DNA from: Paraflavitalea pollutisoli
GTDB lineage: Bacteria > Bacteroidota > Bacteroidia > Chitinophagales > Chitinophagaceae
Assembly (NCBI RefSeq): GCF_029360705.1
Contig: NZ_JARKMX010000001.1
Location: 372,001-436,000 of the forward strand
Length of the DNA stretch: 64,000 bases
Direction of reading: 5' to 3'
Below the pieces are notes generated by a model, which was not told the DNA's origin, made no database searches, and worked only from the letters and a program-made list of their open reading frames with translations. This document shows, piece after piece, positions 60,084-64,000 of this stretch (its first letter is position 1; each line of letters starts with the position of its first letter). The position numbers were made by a program, and so were the translations under genes.

Positions 60084-60276
60084 GTCCATTTTTGGGAATG
60101 CAGGTCAGGAAAGACGTATTGTGCGGATGTCTTTGACTGCGTGGTGCCTGGTAAAAAGATCGTGATTGGAGGATGCCTGACCTGTTGGGGAAAGAGATGG
60201 GTCAAATGGGCGCCGGGGTATAGTAGTGTCTGAGGGGAGTGTGATACCTGTCTGATAGGGGCCTGACGACTAACAG

Positions 60277-60331
60277 GGTCTCTATAAGGTCTCTATAAGG
60301 TCCCCATAAGGTCTCTATAAGGTCTCGATAA
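60277..60331. repeat. 11-bp tandem array, consensus GGTCTCTATAA
   Basis: Five units start at 60277, 60288, 60299, 60310 and 60321: GGTCTCTATAA three times, GGTCCCCATAA and GGTCTCGATAA. A partial unit follows. Non-coding. Confidence 0.93.
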
Positions 60332-60471
60332 GGGTATGTGTGAAATGGGGCGGTGGATGGTCTGGGAAGCCTAAAAGGGGCGATATTTCCTTGCGGAGTA
60401 GGTGGGGGTATTAAGACCATTTCTGGCTGCGGGAAGTTGCGCCATTGGAGAAATAAATCCGGAAAATGCTT

Positions 60472-61050
60472 CTATTGCATGAACGTGGAATCGTTGGTTT
60501 GGAAAGTGCCTGATGCCTCGTTGAATTCCTTCCAGGATAGATTTTGGGCAGCCCGCAACCCTTTACGTGCGAACATAGCCTGCGTACGCTGGTGTATCCG
60601 TGCCGGGGCGGTGGTATAGAATTCCTGCTTGTTCTGATCCCACCAAAGTTCGGAGGTTCGTAAAGTGTCCCCATTGATCATATTGATGACTACTACGCTG
60701 TCTTTCAGCAGCACTTTGTTCTCAAATTGATAGTATTTGGCGTAACGGGCGTCCAGTATGCTTTCTATGCGGGAGGTGCTGTCGTAAAAGTCAACATGCA
60801 GTGATCTGGGAAACTCCATATAGGCCGAATCGACAGGGCGGCGAAGCATAAACGGTGCGGTGAGTTTCGCTTTCACTATTCCTTTTTCGCTCAGGTAGCT
60901 CTCTATATTTTTGGCTTCTTCCATCATTACCTTACGGGTAAAGAGACTGTCTACCTCTTTCTGATCGTTTTCGCAAGCGGTCAAAACAAAAAAGCAGCCC
61001 AGTACCAGGGCTGCCCATTGTATAAAATATGTTGGTGTATGCCTTTGCAT
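60472..61050 (-). CDS. lptC: LPS export protein LptC (lipoprotein form)
   Basis: 192 residues. A lipobox-like FVLTAC (Cys26) follows a short hydrophobic stretch, then an LptC-type periplasmic domain (PF06835): GIVKAKLTAPFMLRRPVDSAYMEFPRSLHVDFYDSTSRIESILDARYAKYY. LptC bridges the LptBFG transporter and LptA in moving LPS to the outer membrane. Upstream in the same direction lies the barrel gene, with only 3 nt between them, so coexpression is likely. Other lpt genes are not in the window. Confidence 0.87.
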   Translation of the reverse strand: MQRHTPTYFIQWAALVLGCFFVLTACENDQKEVDSLFTRKVMMEEAKNIESYLSEKGIVKAKLTAPFMLRRPVDSAYMEFPRSLHVDFYDSTSRIESILDARYAKYYQFENKVLLKDSVVVINMINGDTLRTSELWWDQNKQEFYTTAPARIHQRTQAMFARKGLRAAQNLSWKEFNEASGTFQTNDSTFMQ

Positions 61051-61053
61051 ATA

Positions 61054-62355
61054 TTAATCGTACTTGTACTTCTGGAACCAAATATCGCTCAAAGACAGGC
61101 CAATACCAATACGGAAGAAGCTCTCGCGTACGGGACTGGTGTTATCACCCCGGCGACCGAATTCAAACACTGTATTGATTACCGAGAATTGGTTCGTGTA
61201 AGCGGGTTTGCGCATCGGAAAACCTGCTCCAAAGGATACTGTCCAGGTGGGCAGGTCGTTGTTGACCTTAATATAATCCTGACCAAACGAGAAGCCGGCC
61301 CGGTAGCTAACGAAATTCCAGTAGCTTTTACCACCGGACGGGGTCAACTGTGCTCCGATCTTCATGGTCCAGGCATCCTGTACCGAATCTTTGGCGCCAT
61401 AGAACCGGTATTCGTTCCATTTTTGTTGCGTATAATCTACGCCGATCTGCCATTTGCCGAGTTTGTCGAAGAGCACTCCTGCGCCAAAGGAGGCGGGGTA
61501 GATGATCTTGCCTTTAACATCGTTTTCCCGGTAGGCTACGTCGATGGTGTCGGTTGCTCCGCTATTGGCGTTGTATTCGAAGGTTTCGGCCACATAATCC
61601 TTCCTCGCATTGATCGTGTGTTTGAGGTTGCCATAGGCACCAAAACGCAACCAGTGCTTTTTGTCGAGCCTTGCTGTATACTGAATGCCGGCATTCAGCA
61701 ATACGCCACCATAACTGGTGGTTGTCTCGTGGTTGGATTTATAATAGTAGTATAGCGAATCGGGTATTGCTTTACGGGTGCTGTAATCCTTGCTGCCAAA
61801 CATGTAGCCGAAATTAACACCGACTGACAAATCGCGGGTGATCGATACGCCGGTACCAACATATGCTTCGTAGGCGCCACCATTGCCTTCATAGATCGTG
61901 CTAATATTGAAAGTATCGCCCGGTGTACCCAGGTATTCGCGGTTGGCCTGTCCTATCTTATAGTTAATGCGGGTCAGCGGGCGTAATCCAAGGTTCAGAC
62001 CCCAGCCACCACCTTTCTTGAGCGGAAAGCCCAGTTGAATGTAGGAGATGTTGGGGCTGTAATTTGAATATTTACGGGCTGGGTTGTTGGCGCGAAGGGT
62101 CCTGTTTGACACCTCTACCCCCAGATCGAGGGTGGTAGCCTGTAACCTGCCGTAGGAGGCCGGATTGACAAAGTTGATGGTGTTGAAATCGTAGTAAGCA
62201 GCGGAAACTCCACCCATACCCCTGTTCAACATATTTTGGGTGGGAACCAGGTCCCCCAGTCCGTAACGCGAATAAGGAGAGTTCTCGTTTTGTGCCTGTG
62301 CAAAGGAGAGCCAACATAAGCAGACTATTCCTAAGAGATTGATTTTCTTATACAT
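61054..62355 (-). CDS. Outer-membrane beta-barrel protein (OmpP1/FadL-like)
   Basis: 433 residues from the ATG at 62355. A signal peptide (1-22, ending AQAQ) precedes ENSPYSRYGLGDLVPTQNMLNRGMGGVSAAYYDFNTINFVNPASYG, the usual N-terminal start of this Bacteroidetes family. A long barrel-type body follows, ending LSDIWFQKYKYD. The pattern suggests a FadL-like channel of unknown substrate. It overlaps coaX by 8 nt upstream and precedes lptC by 3 nt. Confidence 0.8.
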   Translation of the reverse strand: MYKKINLLGIVCLCWLSFAQAQNENSPYSRYGLGDLVPTQNMLNRGMGGVSAAYYDFNTINFVNPASYGRLQATTLDLGVEVSNRTLRANNPARKYSNYSPNISYIQLGFPLKKGGGWGLNLGLRPLTRINYKIGQANREYLGTPGDTFNISTIYEGNGGAYEAYVGTGVSITRDLSVGVNFGYMFGSKDYSTRKAIPDSLYYYYKSNHETTTSYGGVLLNAGIQYTARLDKKHWLRFGAYGNLKHTINARKDYVAETFEYNANSGATDTIDVAYRENDVKGKIIYPASFGAGVLFDKLGKWQIGVDYTQQKWNEYRFYGAKDSVQDAWTMKIGAQLTPSGGKSYWNFVSYRAGFSFGQDYIKVNNDLPTWTVSFGAGFPMRKPAYTNQFSVINTVFEFGRRGDNTSPVRESFFRIGIGLSLSDIWFQKYKYD

Positions 62356-63079
62356 TGTTGTGCTCACTAATGGCATAAAGGCCTTTATAGATTAAATTAG
62401 GGTCTGCAAATATCTTGTTTTTCAAATGATAGACAAAAAAGGGTGTATCACCCCCGGTTAAGACGACGTTAAAGTTGTCATATTTTTCGTCATAATAATC
62501 TATTATCCCATCGATCTCTTTGGCCATTCCAAGGATAACGCCGCTTAATATATTGGTCCGGGTATCGTACCCAATAAGGCTCAGGTTCCAGTCTTTTTCG
62601 ACCAGGGGTAACTTGGCTGTATAGTGGTGAAGCGATTTAAACCGCATCTCCATGCCGGGTGATATACTGCCACCTACAAACTCGTGGTATTTGTTGATAA
62701 AATTATAGGTGATGGCTGTACCCAGGCCGATCACCAGGTTATTTTTTCCTGGAAAATAGTGTACTGCTGCCGAAACCAGGGCAAGGCGGTCGGCTCCGAT
62801 ATCCTGGGGTTTGCCGACAGGTGTTGTAATAGGCAGTTTGGAATCGTGGGAGAGTCGGTGGTATTGCGTATTCGCTGCCAGGATGGTCTCCATGGCCGGA
62901 TTGTGGTTGATTACCGACGACAGGATCGATTTTGTTGGCTGGTACCGGGCAATCAGATCCTGTATGGTATCATCCTGATCGTTGTCCATCACGATGAGGT
63001 CAAGGAGTGTTTCTCCCTCAAATACGGCACATTTGAGCCGGGTATTTCCAAAGTCGAAGCACAGGGTTGTTGTTGACAA
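62348..63079 (-). CDS. coaX: Type III pantothenate kinase
   Basis: 243 residues from a TTG at 63077-63079; no ATG fits upstream. It catalyses the first step of coenzyme A synthesis. Motifs: CFDFGNTRLKCAVFEG (phosphate 1), GADRLALVSAAVHYF and VIGLGTAITYNFIN (phosphate 2), and TGGDTPFF. Full length. Its 3' end overlaps the barrel gene start by 8 nt, so the two are translationally coupled. Confidence 0.93.
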   Translation of the reverse strand: MSTTTLCFDFGNTRLKCAVFEGETLLDLIVMDNDQDDTIQDLIARYQPTKSILSSVINHNPAMETILAANTQYHRLSHDSKLPITTPVGKPQDIGADRLALVSAAVHYFPGKNNLVIGLGTAITYNFINKYHEFVGGSISPGMEMRFKSLHHYTAKLPLVEKDWNLSLIGYDTRTNILSGVILGMAKEIDGIIDYYDEKYDNFNVVLTGGDTPFFVYHLKNKIFADPNLIYKGLYAISEHNNV

Positions 63080-63196
63080 ACTATGGATTTTGCGTGCACG
63101 AATATAACCTGCTATTCACAGAATTCAGCAGCCAAGTTTTTGGTGCAGTGTTTATTGGGCAGCATGTGGTCATCGATCGCTGCTTCTCCGGTCATA

Positions 63197-63847
63197 TTAA
63201 GGATCAATGTCGAGATCAAAAGCCGATAGGTTACGAAAATGGCCGTTTAGCTTCACTTTTTCTTTCAGCTGCTCCATTTCCATCAGCATGGGGAGCACTT
63301 TCTGGAGGTGCCGTTTTATATATTCCTGCCTTTGTACTTCCCGCAGCAGCCCGAGCAACTCATATTCTTCCTCGAGAGACAGGCCAGCATGGTGTGCCAC
63401 ATCGTAGGATTGAAGGTGGTCTTCCGGCTTTTTGAAATCTTTGGAGATGTTAAGCAGGCGGTGCAGTTCTTTTACGCCCCTGATCACTTTCTGCATGATC
63501 TCGCGGCTGCCAACATCTTCGTCGTTTTCGGGATAATTGACGATTGCGCCGCTGTATAATTTCTCTGGTACTGCTTTTATGACCTCGAGTATGCGGAAAA
63601 CTTTCAGTCCTTGTGTTTTTACATCCATCTCCCCATTTTCGTAGGTCTGTACGATCTCGGTGATCTGTACAAGGGTTCCCATTTCCTGTAATCGGTTGTT
63701 TACTACGGTGGGGATTCCGAATGGCTTTTTGTTTTCGACACTTTCTGTGACGAGCTGTTTATACCGGGGTTCAAATATGTGAAGATGTACTTTTTCACCC
63801 GGATACACTACAATCCCCAGGGGAAATATGGGAATGAAATTGGTCAT
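63197..63847 (-). CDS. LON peptidase substrate-binding domain protein
   Basis: 216 residues from the ATG at 63847. The LON-N domain (PF02190) fills residues 1-195: IPIFPLGIVVYPGEKVHLHIFEPRYKQLVTESVENKKPFGI. No ATPase or protease part follows, so this is a stand-alone LON-N protein, a common but uncharacterised type. A TACTTTG element, one spacer base short of consensus, ends 4 nt before the ATG. It is divergent from the glycosyltransferase gene. Confidence 0.88.
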   Translation of the reverse strand: MTNFIPIFPLGIVVYPGEKVHLHIFEPRYKQLVTESVENKKPFGIPTVVNNRLQEMGTLVQITEIVQTYENGEMDVKTQGLKVFRILEVIKAVPEKLYSGAIVNYPENDEDVGSREIMQKVIRGVKELHRLLNISKDFKKPEDHLQSYDVAHHAGLSLEEEYELLGLLREVQRQEYIKRHLQKVLPMLMEMEQLKEKVKLNGHFRNLSAFDLDIDP

Positions 63848-63937
63848 GGTACAAAGTAACGAAATCGTACGCGCTAAAAAAGCACAATCCACAGACGGCC
63901 GAATTGCCTATTTTTATGGCCTCGTAAAGAGGTATGT

Positions 63938-64000
63938 ATGACGCATTTATCGGTAACCATTATCACGTTCAATGAAGAAAGGAATATAGGCAGATGTCTC
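63938..64000 (+). CDS. Family 2 glycosyltransferase, N-terminal fragment
   Basis: The first 21 codons before the window edge read MTHLSVTIITFNEERNIGRC, the standard nucleotide-sugar-binding start of GT-A glycosyltransferases (family 2, TuaG/WcaA type). An AAGAGG stretch lies about 7 nt upstream. The rest lies outside the window, so acceptor and role are unknown. Divergent from the LON-N gene. Confidence 0.75.
   Translation, partial: MTHLSVTIITFNEERNIGRCL

Larger units (their letters stand above)
59849..60471. other. 623-bp gene-free interval with 11-bp repeat arrays
   Basis: It lies between lptC and the ECF sigma gene, both on the minus strand. It holds two tandem arrays of 11-bp period (60040-60083 and 60277-60331) and GC-rich low-complexity sequence around 59930-60040. 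No credible coding frame or clear promoter was seen. Confidence 0.6.

Noticed and set aside
8611-60331. The 11-bp arrays as CRISPR loci
   Set aside because: Units abut without spacers, are far shorter than CRISPR repeats, and no cas genes are in the window.
60202-60420. Minus-strand frame with a repeated YRDLIETL-type peptide
   Set aside because: The peptide repeat is only the 11-bp DNA array read in shifting frames; 11 is not a multiple of 3, and no expression signals are present.
1-64000. Insertion sequences, prophage, tRNA genes
   Set aside because: I found no transposase, integrase or phage structural gene, no long terminal inverted repeats with target duplications, and no cloverleaf with a GGTTCGAATCC-type arm in the intergenic DNA.

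Overview
The window looks like chromosomal DNA of a free-living, aerobic Bacteroidetes, most likely family Chitinophagaceae. The grounds are gldC (gliding), DUF4290, DUF6089 and OMP_b-brl_3 families, the order nadK - DUF6089 - uppS - bamA - ompH - ompH - murI, an Asp-type MurA, promoters of the TTG-N19/21-TAnnTTTG type and few clear Shine-Dalgarno sites. The genus is an inference. Gene density is high. I see no prophage, insertion sequence, CRISPR array, tRNA or rRNA.

Layout. 0-3 kb: tail of a TauE/SafE-type exporter, a Tat-exported DsrE-like protein, a TsdA-like dihaem cytochrome c and haem A synthase (sulfur and respiratory theme). 3-10 kb: a membrane-anchored patatin, a diacylglycerol-kinase-type lipid kinase, a SnoaL-like protein, a FabH-type synthase, an alpha/beta hydrolase and DUF2905. 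10-19 kb: typA, an RDD protein, and two LytS-type histidine kinases with one LytTR regulator. 19-26 kb: PepSY-like secreted protein, murA, DUF4290, gldC, yqeY, cvpA, a hydrolase, a CBS protein and a surface-antigen barrel. 27-36 kb: the envelope block nadK to murI, then rpmH-rnpA-yidD. 36-46 kb: lipoprotein, sodA, DUF1080, a TadA-type deaminase, an XRE regulator, FAH hydrolase plus flavin reductase, two bacterial PH proteins, lysS and an SDR. 47-53 kb: an EmrAB-TolC-type efflux operon led by tetR. 53-64 kb: a PorT-like barrel, a TonB-type receptor, an ECF sigma/anti-sigma/secreted-protein operon, lptC, an OmpP1-like barrel, coaX, a LON-N protein and the start of a family 2 glycosyltransferase.

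How genes work together. Envelope building dominates: lipid carrier (uppS), peptidoglycan precursors (murA, murI), barrel insertion (bamA with two Skp-like chaperones) and LPS export (lptC). The efflux operon appears autoregulated: two near-identical 17-bp repeats lie across both elements of the tetR promoter.

No obvious new defence or biosynthetic system was found. The best unexplained signals are in non-coding DNA: (1) interlocked inverted repeats, formally an H-type pseudoknot, at the presumed start of the nadK transcript; (2) three tandem arrays whose units differ in sequence but all have an 11-bp period; (3) a 16-bp perfect palindrome inside an exact 19-bp repeat, next to typA and murA; (4) a gene-poor kilobase at 46.9-48.0 kb with a promoter-terminator pair that could make a roughly 300-nt RNA, followed by three hairpins. 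All are sequence observations only; no database search or folding program was run.
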